From NCBI GenBank assembly GCA_005791465.1, contig SXWI01000039.1, forward strand, positions 1-47,847: a stretch of 47,847 nucleotides of DNA, read 5' to 3'. The position numbers and the translations under genes are program-made. Under the pieces are notes generated by a model that worked only from the letters and a program-made list of their open reading frames with translations, searched no databases and had not been told where the DNA came from. The first letter of the stretch is position 1; the number at the start of each line of letters is the position of its first letter. Shown piece after piece: positions 19,405 to 29,564 of the stretch. This stretch comes from Bacteroidota bacterium. Its GTDB lineage: Bacteria > Bacteroidota > Bacteroidia > Chitinophagales > Chitinophagaceae.

Positions 19405-19964
19405 GCTTCTTGAAAATAAAAAGGTGAATCAAAATCTCGGAGAAAAGGAAGGACTTGATCCTTATCAGAAACAATCTCTTTTCCAGCCTGAATTTTCCAA
19501 TCAATTTTGAGATCAGGATCTGCAAATAAAATACCCTGCTCGCTGGGTTTGTGATACAGCGCGTCACACTTATATAAAACTTCTGCCTGATCGCTCAGTA
19601 CTGAGAATCCATGGGCAAATCCCCGAGGGACCAATAACTGCTTTTTATTTTCACTACTCAACTCAATGGTTAACACCTGACCATAAGTTGGAGAGCCTTT
19701 TCTGATATCAACTATTGCATCCAAAATACTGCCTCTTAATACGCGAATAAGTTTTGTTTGTGCGTTAGGTGGAGTTTGAAAGTGAAGACCACGTATCACT
19801 CCATAACCAGAGGAGGATTGATTGTCTTGCACCCATCGAAACTCAAGACCCTGTTCTTTGAATGTGTGTTCGTTATAAGATTCAAAGAAATAACCCCGGC
19901 TATCCCCATGCACTTGCGGTTCAAAGACGAGTAAACCCGGAAATTTAGTAGTAGTAAATGGCAT
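19401..19964 (-). CDS. rfbC: dTDP-4-dehydrorhamnose 3,5-epimerase
   Basis: FEPQVHGDSRGYFFESYNE, QDNQSSSGYGVIRGLHFQTPPNAQTKLIRVLRG, VPRGFAHGFSVLSD. Confidence 0.96.
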   Translation of the reverse strand: MPFTTTKFPGLLVFEPQVHGDSRGYFFESYNEHTFKEQGLEFRWVQDNQSSSGYGVIRGLHFQTPPNAQTKLIRVLRGSILDAIVDIRKGSPTYGQVLTIELSSENKKQLLVPRGFAHGFSVLSDQAEVLYKCDALYHKPSEQGILFADPDLKIDWKIQAGKEIVSDKDQVLPFLRDFDSPFYFQEA

Positions 19965-19965
19965 A

Positions 19966-21267
19966 TTAAATAGTCCAATATTTTCGATTACGAATTACAT
20001 CTTTAAATGCTCCTGTCAAATCTATGATTAAAGAAGTTGAGAAGGTGCAATCACAAAAATAGCTTTCTCCTAGCTCTTTATAAACAGTATGGTTTACGGC
20101 TATCACCACTACATGATAAGAACCATTAGGCTGATCAGTTAACAATACTCCGGAAGCATGCTCCAGATGTTTTGCGTCAACTAGTGGATCAATAATATCT
20201 ACTTCAATATTTTCCTTAATCAACAATTTAGCAAGTTCCACAGGCTTTGAATTCCGAACATCCCTGACGTTGGGCTTGAAGCTGGCTCCCACTATCAAAA
20301 CACGTTTTTTGCTTACTCCTTCCGCCTTGGACTGCAAATGTTGAATCACTTGAGATGCCACGCGGTCTACCATTCCTTCATTTACCCGTCTTGCTTCTTC
20401 TACAATAAAAGCCTTGCCCCCAATTTTGTTTATTGAATTAAGCAGATAATAAGGATCAACACTGATGCAATGCCCTCCGGCTAATCCTGGTCGAAAAGGA
20501 AGAAAGTTCCATTTAGTTGCAGCAGCTTCCCAAACATGTCCTGGATGTATACCCAATTTTTCGTACACAGCAGACAGCTCATTAAGTAACGCTATATTCA
20601 CATCCCGCTGAATGTTCTCTGTCAATTTTGCGGCCTCAGCAACACGAATTCCCTCACAGGGATGTACCCCCGCCTCTGTGACATGTTGATAAAGCTGTGT
20701 CAAAAAATCTAGTGTATCAAGATCAGTAGCAGCTACCAATTTTACCACTGCACCAATATGATGAACTGTATCGCCTGGATTAATACGTTCCGGAGAGTAT
20801 CCCATCGCAAAATCCTCTCCCAACTTGAGTCCTGAAATTTTTTCCAATATTGGAGCACAAAACTCCTCGGTACAGCCCGGATAAACTGTCGACTCAACAA
20901 CCACACAATCGCCAGGTTTTAAAAATTTACCAACCTGCTCAACTGCTTCTTTTAAATAACTTAAATCTGGCTCTTTTCGTTGATCAACAGGCGTAGGAAC
21001 AGCAATAATAAAAACGTTGGCATTCGCCAACAAAGATGAATCGCTGGTAAATAGCGATGATAAGTTTAAAGATCCAGACAATGCAAGTTCCTGATTTGAA
21101 TCAATCCCTTGCTGCAATTGACCAATTCGTATTAAATCACTATCATACCCTATAACACTAAAGTGTTCAGCTAAGCGTAATGCAAGCGGCAACCCTGTAT
21201 AACCCAAACCGATTACTGCGATGGAATCCAGTTTTTCAAGCAATCGGTTTAGCTGTTTTGTGTCCAT
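19966..21267 (-). CDS. nucleotide sugar dehydrogenase (UDP-glucose/GDP-mannose dehydrogenase family, UDP-HexNAc type)
   Basis: IAVIGLGYTGLPLALRLAEHFSVIGYD, VESTVYPGCTEEFC, GYSPERINPGD, LPFRPGLAGGHCISVDPYYL. Confidence 0.93.
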   Translation of the reverse strand: MDTKQLNRLLEKLDSIAVIGLGYTGLPLALRLAEHFSVIGYDSDLIRIGQLQQGIDSNQELALSGSLNLSSLFTSDSSLLANANVFIIAVPTPVDQRKEPDLSYLKEAVEQVGKFLKPGDCVVVESTVYPGCTEEFCAPILEKISGLKLGEDFAMGYSPERINPGDTVHHIGAVVKLVAATDLDTLDFLTQLYQHVTEAGVHPCEGIRVAEAAKLTENIQRDVNIALLNELSAVYEKLGIHPGHVWEAAATKWNFLPFRPGLAGGHCISVDPYYLLNSINKIGGKAFIVEEARRVNEGMVDRVASQVIQHLQSKAEGVSKKRVLIVGASFKPNVRDVRNSKPVELAKLLIKENIEVDIIDPLVDAKHLEHASGVLLTDQPNGSYHVVVIAVNHTVYKELGESYFCDCTFSTSLIIDLTGAFKDVIRNRKYWTI

Positions 21268-21276
21268 AGCATCGAG

Positions 21277-22419
21277 TTACCCAACAAAATCAAGAACTGC
21301 TTTGGTGATAGCAGAAAGTTGCTCCTGATCTAGTTCTGTATGAATGGGAAGAGAAACTACCCGCTCCGTTAGCCAATCAGTAACAGGAAGAACCGGAAGT
21401 GTGTTTCCGGAGAGACCAAACATTTTTTGCCGATGTCCGGGCACAGGGTAATAAATCATCGAAGGGATTTTGCGCTCATTCAGATAAGCAACCAACTGAT
21501 CACGGTTTTTCCCTTCAAGAAGCAATGTATATTGATGAAATACATGTTTCGAATAAGGCGCTCTGTAAGGAGTCGTCAACGACGCAGCATCTGCAAAAGC
21601 CTGATCATAAAAATCAGCAGCAGTCTGACGAGCCAGATTATACGCATCGAGATGCTTCAATTTAATGGACAAGATTGCAGCTTGTACAGCATCTAATCGA
21701 CTATTACATCCCACTACATCATGGTAATAGCGTTTACTTTGCCCATGATTAGCAATCATACTAATTCGACTTGCTAATGCGTCATCGTTAGTAAAAATTG
21801 CACCCCCATCACCAAATGCTCCTAAGTTTTTAGAAGGATAGAAAGAAGTGCAGCCGATATGTCCCATGGTGCCGGTCATCTGTTGCGTGCCATCACTAAA
21901 AAGGTAACGACCTCCTATGGCTTGCGCATTATCCTCGATGACATATAAATTGAATTCTCTTGCAATCGATAGGATTTCTTCCATAGGAGCCGCTTGACCG
22001 TATAAATGTACCGGTACAATGGCCTTAGTACGAGGAGTGATAGCGCTGCGTAAAGATGCAGGATCCATACAAAATGTACGCCTGTCAACTTCGACAAAAA
22101 CTGGCTTTAATCGTAATAAGCTAATCACCTCTGTTGTTGCGATATATGTGAAGGAAGGAGTAATCACTTCATCGCCTGGCTGTAGATCAAGCGCCATCAT
22201 TGCAATTTGCAAAGCATCGGTGCCATTAGCGCAGGGAATTACATGCTTGACATCTAAGTAACCTGCTAATGATTTTGAAAAAGAGGAGACAGCTGGCCCA
22301 TTAATAAAGGCACTGCTCTCCATCACTTGTAATACAGCATCATCAACTTCCTGCTTAATTTTAAGATACTGCGTCTTCGTATCCACCATTTGAATGGGTC
22401 GCATAGCTTGATTAATCAA
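21277..22419 (-). CDS. DegT/DnrJ/EryC1/StrS family aminotransferase
   Basis: PLP fold motifs IPCANGTDALQIAMMALDLQPGDEVITPSFTYIATTEV, EDNAQAIGG, TSFYPSKNLGAFGDGGAIFT. True start may be MRPIQMVDTK, a few codons in. Confidence 0.94.
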   Translation of the reverse strand: MINQAMRPIQMVDTKTQYLKIKQEVDDAVLQVMESSAFINGPAVSSFSKSLAGYLDVKHVIPCANGTDALQIAMMALDLQPGDEVITPSFTYIATTEVISLLRLKPVFVEVDRRTFCMDPASLRSAITPRTKAIVPVHLYGQAAPMEEILSIAREFNLYVIEDNAQAIGGRYLFSDGTQQMTGTMGHIGCTSFYPSKNLGAFGDGGAIFTNDDALASRISMIANHGQSKRYYHDVVGCNSRLDAVQAAILSIKLKHLDAYNLARQTAADFYDQAFADAASLTTPYRAPYSKHVFHQYTLLLEGKNRDQLVAYLNERKIPSMIYYPVPGHRQKMFGLSGNTLPVLPVTDWLTERVVSLPIHTELDQEQLSAITKAVLDFVG

Positions 22420-22458
22420 TGAGCGACAAAAGTAACGAAATGGATACAGTTCCGTTGA

Positions 22459-23760
22459 ATGGAACTAACTTTGCAAAAGGAAAAATTGACCAACTTGTAC
22501 CTAGTCTTCTATCATATTTTTCTGCTTTTTTTCAAGGTCAGCCTTTGGGTGGCAGCCCCCTTTCATGCCAAGGCAAGATCCTGGGTGATGGGACGAGTAG
22601 GAATTTTCAAAAGACTGCGCGCACAAATCAGCCCTCATGATCGAGTGATATGGATGCATGTTGCTTCATTAGGTGAATTTGAACAAGGCAGACCGTTGAT
22701 TGAAAGAATAAGAAAAGAATATCCGAAGCATAAAATTTTACTTACTTTTTTTTCACCTTCTGGCTATGAAATACGTAAGAACTATTCCGGGGCAGATTGG
22801 GTTTTTTATTTACCACTGGATGGACCAAAAACTGCAAAACGATTTTTAGATATCACCCACCCTGAACTTGTTCTTTTTGTAAAATATGAGTTCTGGTTTT
22901 TTTACTTGAAGAAAATAAGCTATCGAAAAATTCCGCTTCTTCTTGTTTCAGCCATATTCAGAAAAGAGATGTCATTTTTTCGATGGTATGGAGAGATCTC
23001 TCGAAAAATGGCAGCACGATTTGATCACTTATTTGTGCAGGATCCAGATTCATTGGCTCTACTCGAAAAGATTGGACTAGGTCCGATAAGCTCGGTTTCC
23101 GGAGATACCCGATTTGATCGTGTTGCCGAAATAGCTTCCGCCCCTTCAAGTATTGATGCAGTAGAACAGTTCAAGGGCAGCAACCCCCTATTAGTTGCTG
23201 GTAGCACGTGGCCAGGGGATGAAGAAGTAATCGCACGTGCAATAGAGAATCCAGCACTTGCTGACCTGAAAATAATTATTGCCCCGCATGAAGTAAGTAG
23301 TAGTCGTCTGCGAGAATTACAAGTAATTTTTCCTGAGTCTGAACTTTTATCCACTTTCCAAATCACTGGAAATTCGAATGCTAAGATTCTACTGATAGAC
23401 TCGATCGGCTTACTTTCTACATTATATCGATATGCAACCTTTGCCTACGTGGGTGGAGGTTTTAAACAACCCGGCATCCATAACACATTGGAAGCAGCCG
23501 TGTATGGCGTACCCGTATTTTTTGGGCCTCATCACCAACGATTTTTAGAAGCCTTAGCGTTATTAAGTCAGGGTGGAGCCCTAGCACTGGAGGAAGGAAA
23601 TGACCCTGGCAAAACTCTTGGAATTCACTTCGAGTCACTACTATCAAATAAAATCAAATTAGCTCAGATGGGTGCGGCAGCTCGAGAGTATGTACATACA
23701 AAACAGGGAGCAACAGATACTATACTAGATTTTATCAGAAAAAAATGGAGATTCAATTAA
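22459..23760 (+). CDS. waaA: 3-deoxy-D-manno-octulosonic acid transferase (Kdo transferase)
   Basis: WMHVASLGEFEQGRPLIERIRKEYPKHKILLTFFSPSGYE, VAGSTWPGDEEVI, FAYVGGGFKQPGIHNTLEAAVYGVPVFFGPHH. Start uncertain; possibly TTG at 22486. Confidence 0.94.
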   Translation: MELTLQKEKLTNLYLVFYHIFLLFFKVSLWVAAPFHAKARSWVMGRVGIFKRLRAQISPHDRVIWMHVASLGEFEQGRPLIERIRKEYPKHKILLTFFSPSGYEIRKNYSGADWVFYLPLDGPKTAKRFLDITHPELVLFVKYEFWFFYLKKISYRKIPLLLVSAIFRKEMSFFRWYGEISRKMAARFDHLFVQDPDSLALLEKIGLGPISSVSGDTRFDRVAEIASAPSSIDAVEQFKGSNPLLVAGSTWPGDEEVIARAIENPALADLKIIIAPHEVSSSRLRELQVIFPESELLSTFQITGNSNAKILLIDSIGLLSTLYRYATFAYVGGGFKQPGIHNTLEAAVYGVPVFFGPHHQRFLEALALLSQGGALALEEGNDPGKTLGIHFESLLSNKIKLAQMGAAAREYVHTKQGATDTILDFIRKKWRFN

Positions 23761-23796
23761 AGACACAGTACCTTTCGCAATAATTTTACGTGCAAG

Positions 23797-24363
23797 ATGT
23801 TTATAGAACCGAACAATAGCGGAGAAAGAAGAGGGAGCATTGAAGTAATCTGCGGATCAATGTTCAGTGGAAAAACGGAAGAACTAATCCGACGCCTCAA
23901 ACGTGTTCAGATCGCTAACCAACGAATTGCTGTATTCAAACCCAAAATCGATAATCGGTATTCTCAAGAAAAGATTGTATCACACGACACAAATTTTTTT
24001 AACGCCGTCCCCGTACAATTTGCCAAAGAGATTTTCGATAAACTAGAGGATGCAGAAGTAGTGGGAATTGACGAAGCACAGTTTTTTGATTCAGAAATTG
24101 CCGACTGCTGCGATTTATTAGCATTCAAAGGAATTCGCGTGATTGTGGCCGGGTTAGACATGGATTACCTAGGGAAACCATTTGGACCAATGCCGCTCAT
24201 ATTGGCAAAAGCTGACTATGTTACAAAATTGCATGCGATTTGTCAACAGTGTGGCAGCATTGCTAATTACTCCTATCGAAAAGTGACGAATGAAGAACAA
24301 GTAATGCTTGGCGCAACTGATTCTTACGAACCCCGCTGCAGAAAATGCTACCAACAATCTTGA
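23797..24363 (+). CDS. tdk: thymidine kinase
   Basis: IEVICGSMFSGKTEELIRRLKR, VGIDEAQFFD, VAGLDMDYLGKPFGPMP. Confidence 0.97.
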   Translation: MFIEPNNSGERRGSIEVICGSMFSGKTEELIRRLKRVQIANQRIAVFKPKIDNRYSQEKIVSHDTNFFNAVPVQFAKEIFDKLEDAEVVGIDEAQFFDSEIADCCDLLAFKGIRVIVAGLDMDYLGKPFGPMPLILAKADYVTKLHAICQQCGSIANYSYRKVTNEEQVMLGATDSYEPRCRKCYQQS

Positions 24364-24367
24364 TGTT

Positions 24368-25015
24368 ATGCACAAGATTATTTCTCTGTTAAAAAAAGAT
24401 ATGCTGCTTGAGCTTCGACAGCAGTATAGCTTTTATGGCTTATTGCTGTATGGAGCCTCCACCCTCTTTCTTCTTTTCATGGCGCTGGAATCACCCGAGG
24501 CAAATGTGTGGAATGGGTTATTTTGGATTACACAACTCTTTATCTGTATCAATGCTGTCGCAAAAGCTTTTCTCCAAGAAAGCAAAGGACGCATGCTATA
24601 TTATTACACGCTTCATCACCCTACTAGTTTCATTCTTGCAAAACTTCTCTACAACGGGATATTAATGCTGGTGATGAGTGGAATCAGTCTTCTTTTTTTC
24701 ATCTTGCTGATGGGAAATCCGGTTGACAAAATGGGTGCTTTTCTTGGACTAGTTTTTTTAGGAGGCTTTAGTCTAAGTCTGGTATTTGGGTTCCTGGCTG
24801 CCATCGCAGCCCGTGCTCAACAAAATGCAGCTGTAATGGCTATTTTAGGGTTCCCCGTAATTATCCCGCAAGTTGTGCTATTGATGCGCCTCTCAGCAAC
24901 TGCTTTTTCCCCTTTATTAGAAGTTCCCTTATCAACGGTTTTATTACTATTAGCGCTGGATGCACTTGTAATTCTGCTTGCTGTTATTTTATTTCCATTT
25001 TTGTGGAAAGACTAA
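24368..25015 (+). CDS. ccmB: heme exporter protein CcmB
   Basis: Six-TM protein, KKDMLLELRQQYSFYGLLLYGASTLFLLFMALE; followed by ccmC. Start moved from the ORF-track 24308 to the in-frame ATG after tdk. Confidence 0.85.
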   Translation: MHKIISLLKKDMLLELRQQYSFYGLLLYGASTLFLLFMALESPEANVWNGLFWITQLFICINAVAKAFLQESKGRMLYYYTLHHPTSFILAKLLYNGILMLVMSGISLLFFILLMGNPVDKMGAFLGLVFLGGFSLSLVFGFLAAIAARAQQNAAVMAILGFPVIIPQVVLLMRLSATAFSPLLEVPLSTVLLLLALDALVILLAVILFPFLWKD

Positions 25016-25068
25016 GGAATGCACTCTTCCCTTTTGATTCTATCTCCCTAATTTTGCAAAGGAAATTC

Positions 25069-25764
25069 ATGAAGAAGCATTGGTGGAAGATATTGTCGAT
25101 CTGTTTGCTAGCCTACACCTTTATTGCAGGCCTGTTGGGACCTGTACCCCGTCTTCCCTTGTTACAGGAAACTATCCGTAATCTATACTTCCATGTTTGC
25201 ATGTGGTTTTCCATGATGATTCTCTTTACTGTTTCAGTAGTATACGCCATTCGATATTTAAGAACGCTACTTCCTAAATATGACCGCGCTTCTCGTTTAT
25301 ATGCGGGAACTGGCATCCTTTTTGGTTTATTGGGATATAGCACCGGAGCTATATGGGCATCCTATACCTGGGCTGATCCAAATATTCCTTTACTAGATTC
25401 TTTCAGCACCATTGCTAGAGATCCTAAATTAATTGGCGCAGCCGTTGCATTGTTGGTGTATGCCGCCTATATGGTGCTTAGAGATTCTATCAATGACATT
25501 GACAAAAGGGCGAGGATTAGTGCCGTGTACAATGTATTTGCCTTTGTATTATTGTTTCCAGCCATTTGGATACTTCCTCGTATTCTGCCCAGCCTACATC
25601 CGGGAAATGAAGGAAATCCTGCCCTGGATGTTAAAAACGATATCAGCTCAAGCATGCGAATTGTTTTTTACCCTGCCGTTTTGGGATGGACACTATTGGG
25701 AGTTTGGATAACGCAGCTCAAAATCCGATTGAAAAAATTAGAGGACAAACAATTTGAATCATGA
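25069..25764 (+). CDS. ccmC: cytochrome c biogenesis protein CcmC (CcsA family)
   Basis: YFHVCMWFSMMILFTVSVVYAIRYLR, GAIWASYTWADPN. Confidence 0.88.
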   Translation: MKKHWWKILSICLLAYTFIAGLLGPVPRLPLLQETIRNLYFHVCMWFSMMILFTVSVVYAIRYLRTLLPKYDRASRLYAGTGILFGLLGYSTGAIWASYTWADPNIPLLDSFSTIARDPKLIGAAVALLVYAAYMVLRDSINDIDKRARISAVYNVFAFVLLFPAIWILPRILPSLHPGNEGNPALDVKNDISSSMRIVFYPAVLGWTLLGVWITQLKIRLKKLEDKQFES

Positions 25765-25973
25765 AAAAACTAGCGCTATTTATAATTGCCATGTTAACGT
25801 TGAATGCCCAACCCTTGTTTAGCCAGGCCCCAAAAACTGAAATGGCCGAACTCATGCGAAGTGATGGCCGAATCTATGTGGTGATAGCAGTAATCGTCGC
25901 TATACTGACAGGATTAATTCTGTACTTGATCAGATTGGACAGAAGGATTGCAAAAATGGAAAACGAAAAATAA
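25761..25973 (+). CDS. CcmD-like small membrane protein
   Basis: 70 aa with signal-like N-terminus and one TM helix (IYVVIAVIVAILTGLILYLIRLDRRIAKME), directly after ccmC. Confidence 0.75.
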   Translation: MKKLALFIIAMLTLNAQPLFSQAPKTEMAELMRSDGRIYVVIAVIVAILTGLILYLIRLDRRIAKMENEK

Positions 25974-26011
25974 GCCAACAATAACGATTGCTCAACACAA
26001 AAAAACAATTT

Positions 26012-27430
26012 ATGTCGGACAAACATTACAGTTTTTTCGGTGCCGTTGAAAGAAGTTTCGACAAGGCTGCCCGTTTTACAAAATGGGACTCAGGACTACT
26101 CAATCAAATCAGGCAATGTAATTCGGTTCTGCAACTTCGATTTCCCATAAAAAGAGATAATGGAGAAATAGAAGTCATTGAAGCATACCGTGTTCAACAT
26201 TCACATCATAAAACACCTTGCAAGGGAGGGATACGATTTGCAGCAGAAGTAAACCAAGATGAGGTAATGGCACTTGCCGCGTTGATGACCTACAAATGCA
26301 CTATAGTAAATGTGCCCTTTGGTGGTGGTAAAGGGGGAATTAAAATTGACCCTAAAAAATACTCCGCAGGCGAATTAGAACGCATAACACGTCGATACAC
26401 TTCAGAATTAATTAAGAAAAATTTTATTGGACCTGGTACGGATGTTCCTGCACCCGACTATGGTACAGGGGAACGAGAAATGTCATGGATACTTGATACT
26501 TATGTTTCCATGCGGCCTGGCGAGGTTGATGCAGCAGGTTGCGTCACCGGTAAACCAATTACGCAGGGAGGAGTTCGTGGAAGAAGAGAGGCCACGGGTC
26601 TTGGCGTTTTCTATGGCACCAGAGAAGTATGCAATATCCCTGATATCATGAACAAACTTGGTTTGCCAATCGGGATTGAAAATAAAAGAGTAATAGTACA
26701 AGGTCTGGGAAATGTGGGATATTGGGCAGCTCATTTTTTCCAAAAAGCGGGAGCCAAAGTGATTGCACTTGCTGAATATGAGGGTGCCATTTTGGATGAA
26801 AATGGATTAGATGTAGAAGCTGTATTCCAACACCGTAAGAAAACTGGATCAATTTTAAATTTCCCAGGAGCAACCGATATCAAAAAATCCACTGAAGCAC
26901 TTGAGCTTGACTGCGATATTTTGATTCCAGCCGCATTAGAGAATGTGATCAACGGCGAAAATGCCCCTCGTATAAAAGCTAAGATAATTGGAGAAGGTGC
27001 GAATGGACCACTTACACCTGAGGCAGATGACCATTTTGCTAAAAAAGGTACCATTGTAATACCCGATATGTATCTAAATGCGGGCGGTGTTACTGTTTCG
27101 TATTTCGAATGGCTTAAAAATTTAAGCCATGTTCGGTACGGTCGAATGGAAAAACGATTTACTGAAAATGTCAATAGCAGTATCCTGAATCAAATTGAGG
27201 AACTGACTGGAAAAAAATCAAATGACCATGCTAGAAAATTGATCATGCACGGACCCGACGAAGTAGACCTGGTGTATAGCGGTCTGGAAGAGACAATGAT
27301 CAACGCCACCCATGAGATTATGAATGCATGGAGAGAGAATCCCACAATACCAGATATGCGAACTGCAGCGTATGTTGTTGCCATCAATAAGGTTGCGACG
27401 ATCTATGCTGAGTTGGGAATATTTCCATAA
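26012..27430 (+). CDS. Glu/Leu/Phe/Val dehydrogenase (glutamate dehydrogenase)
   Basis: [73 protein letters not shown]. Confidence 0.95.
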   Translation: MSDKHYSFFGAVERSFDKAARFTKWDSGLLNQIRQCNSVLQLRFPIKRDNGEIEVIEAYRVQHSHHKTPCKGGIRFAAEVNQDEVMALAALMTYKCTIVNVPFGGGKGGIKIDPKKYSAGELERITRRYTSELIKKNFIGPGTDVPAPDYGTGEREMSWILDTYVSMRPGEVDAAGCVTGKPITQGGVRGRREATGLGVFYGTREVCNIPDIMNKLGLPIGIENKRVIVQGLGNVGYWAAHFFQKAGAKVIALAEYEGAILDENGLDVEAVFQHRKKTGSILNFPGATDIKKSTEALELDCDILIPAALENVINGENAPRIKAKIIGEGANGPLTPEADDHFAKKGTIVIPDMYLNAGGVTVSYFEWLKNLSHVRYGRMEKRFTENVNSSILNQIEELTGKKSNDHARKLIMHGPDEVDLVYSGLEETMINATHEIMNAWRENPTIPDMRTAAYVVAINKVATIYAELGIFP

Positions 27431-27452
27431 AGTCTTACCAATTACAAAATTT

Positions 27453-27480
27453 AAAGCTGCCCAATTGGACAGCTTTTTTT
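27453..27480 (+). terminator. intrinsic terminator after glutamate dehydrogenase
   Basis: AAAGCTGcCCAATTGGaCAGCTTTTTTT. Confidence 0.8.
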
Positions 27481-27504
27481 ATTTGAAAGAGGGGCACTCC
27501 TCTC

Positions 27505-29040
27505 TCAATCAACAGCCAGCACCGGCTGAAATTTGCCCCATCCCCACCGTGGATCCCTTTGCGGATAATAAGTGCTATAACGCTCCAGTAGAGTTAAAAT
27601 TTGATCTCTACTAAAATAGGGATATCGACTCCACACTAAGGCGGTCATAGCAGCCATAGAAGCTGTTGCAACTGACGAGCCACCAATGGTCGAGGGTTCA
27701 TTGCCACGATCCGAAACAGTTAACGGAAATGTTCGATCACTTACTCTCTCCATCTCGACTACAAAGTCCACTTCAGGCCCTGTATGACAATGTGAACAGG
27801 CTTCAAAATTCGTTAACTGCCTTACCCCTGTCACAGCTTGCACTTCTGGAAGTGTAGCAGGAAAAATAACTCCTGCCCAATTGGCTGTGAAAGCAAAAGA
27901 GGTTCCTGCCGCACAAAAAATCAACTTCCCTTTTGCATGTGCATATTGTATTGCATCCCTGATTTGAGAACTCACCGTTATTCGCCCCATGCTCATACTT
28001 ATCACTTTTACATCAGCACGCTGAGCCGCAACTGTGAATGCATCGCTGACTCCTTTTATTTCTCTTGCCTCATCAATGAATACATCCGCTGCTGCTCGGC
28101 AGGTAACTAAATTGGCATTGTAAGCAATCCCTACCATATTTCCCTCTGTACCGCGAGGGGCAGCCAATACACCTGCCATTGCGGTGCCATGACCACATCT
28201 ATCCTCAGGAGTTTCAGCTGGTCCCACATTGATAATACCTAAAAATCGTTGGCGAGGCAATGTTACCAACCGCTCTAAAGTTCTACCACCTGAAAAACCT
28301 TGATTAAAATTTGCACCAAAGCTTTCCTGCCCATATCCGATCCCTGTATCAATTAAAAAAACCTTGATCCCTTTGCCTGAAACGTATCGCCAGGCATCTA
28401 AAATACCATGTGCCGGATAATTCCACGACGCTTTAGCATTCGGAGTGACCACCCCATAATGTACGCCAGCCACTAGCCCACGCGCAGGAAGATTGCTGTT
28501 GCAACCACTAGACCTGCGATCATCCGCTGAAAGTAAATACTGATCATATTCCATCGGCTCTACATAACGTACCAGCGGCGAGCTTAATAAGTAAAATAAT
28601 GACTTTGGATTTTTAATAACGATATTAAAGACTGGGAGAGTATTTTCTTCCCAGGGTACTATATCCGCTAGGTCAAGCGCAGGATTGAGCGCTCGCTCCA
28701 ACTTTAAAAGTTCATTCAGTAAAGACTCCTTCGTTCGCAACCAATCTACATCTTGAATATTTATAGTGGGAAGTTGATTATCTCGAAACGAGTTAGCTGT
28801 GGTTTGATAACCCACAGCCACAATACCATTACTCTTTTGAATAGCTGTCCAAAGAAGTGTTGGCGATAAGGAGGACCATTCGAAACTGCCTTTTTTTTCA
28901 AGCGTCTCTTGTATTACCAACCGCACTGAATCGATCCCAGGCCTTTGGTGCCCTTCAACTTTTGCATCAATGCCTGAATCAGATTTTCTACAACTGATCA
29001 ATGAGCAAATAGCAACCCATAATAAGATTATATTTTTCAT
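27505..29040 (-). CDS. S8 subtilisin-like serine protease, lipoprotein
   Basis: Lipobox-like LISC; triad motifs VFLIDTGIGYG (Asp), RCGHGTAMAGV (His), GGSSVATASMAAM (Ser). Confidence 0.9.
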   Translation of the reverse strand: MKNIILLWVAICSLISCRKSDSGIDAKVEGHQRPGIDSVRLVIQETLEKKGSFEWSSLSPTLLWTAIQKSNGIVAVGYQTTANSFRDNQLPTINIQDVDWLRTKESLLNELLKLERALNPALDLADIVPWEENTLPVFNIVIKNPKSLFYLLSSPLVRYVEPMEYDQYLLSADDRRSSGCNSNLPARGLVAGVHYGVVTPNAKASWNYPAHGILDAWRYVSGKGIKVFLIDTGIGYGQESFGANFNQGFSGGRTLERLVTLPRQRFLGIINVGPAETPEDRCGHGTAMAGVLAAPRGTEGNMVGIAYNANLVTCRAAADVFIDEAREIKGVSDAFTVAAQRADVKVISMSMGRITVSSQIRDAIQYAHAKGKLIFCAAGTSFAFTANWAGVIFPATLPEVQAVTGVRQLTNFEACSHCHTGPEVDFVVEMERVSDRTFPLTVSDRGNEPSTIGGSSVATASMAAMTALVWSRYPYFSRDQILTLLERYSTYYPQRDPRWGWGKFQPVLAVD

Positions 29041-29093
29041 AGGAATGATTTGACCGAAAATCTAATTGGCAATCATTCCCAGCAGCAAGTTGC

Positions 29094-29534
29094 TTAGACG
29101 GAAAAGTCTGGTATTTTATTTAATGGGGTCAGTTGCCCCTCTTTTCGATGCCAACCAAGACAGTAAGGGCCATTAATAATGAGCAGGTAAGAAACTGGAA
29201 CTCCCATGTTGTATTGTACCACTTGCTCAAACACGCTATGATCAAGTTTTACAGTAGGCGCTTTACACTCAATTAGCATCCAAGGAGCATGTGCAGCATC
29301 ATGCACAAGTATATCAAATCGTTTTTTAAGCAGTCCTACTTGTATACTTTTTTCAACAGTAATAAGTGAAGAAGGGTAATGATACCCTACGGTCAAAAGT
29401 TGGAGCACCTGTTGGCGTACCCATTCCTCCGGGGTGCGTTGCACCCAACTTTTTCGAAAAGGATCAAAAAGTTGAGCTATACTACCCTGCTGACGCTCAC
29501 GTATTTCTACTTCGGGATAGACTAGCTCAATCAT
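29094..29534 (-). CDS. type I restriction enzyme R protein N-terminal (HSDR_N) domain protein, standalone
   Basis: PD-(D/E)xK-like core KKRFDILVHDAAHAPWMLIECKAP. Confidence 0.85.
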   Translation of the reverse strand: MIELVYPEVEIRERQQGSIAQLFDPFRKSWVQRTPEEWVRQQVLQLLTVGYHYPSSLITVEKSIQVGLLKKRFDILVHDAAHAPWMLIECKAPTVKLDHSVFEQVVQYNMGVPVSYLLIINGPYCLGWHRKEGQLTPLNKIPDFSV

Positions 29535-29564
29535 GCATCTAAGTTAAATGGTTAACTTTATGAC

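Noticed and set aside
18526-22419. Possible new surface polysaccharide system
   Set aside because: All four genes are standard nucleotide-sugar enzymes (RfbD, RfbC, UDP-sugar dehydrogenase, DegT aminotransferase) with no unusual fusions or unknown genes.
29094-29534. HSDR_N protein as evidence for a restriction-modification or defence island
   Set aside because: No HsdM, HsdS or helicase neighbours; a short standalone protein of this kind is common in Bacteroidota, so it does not support a defence system.
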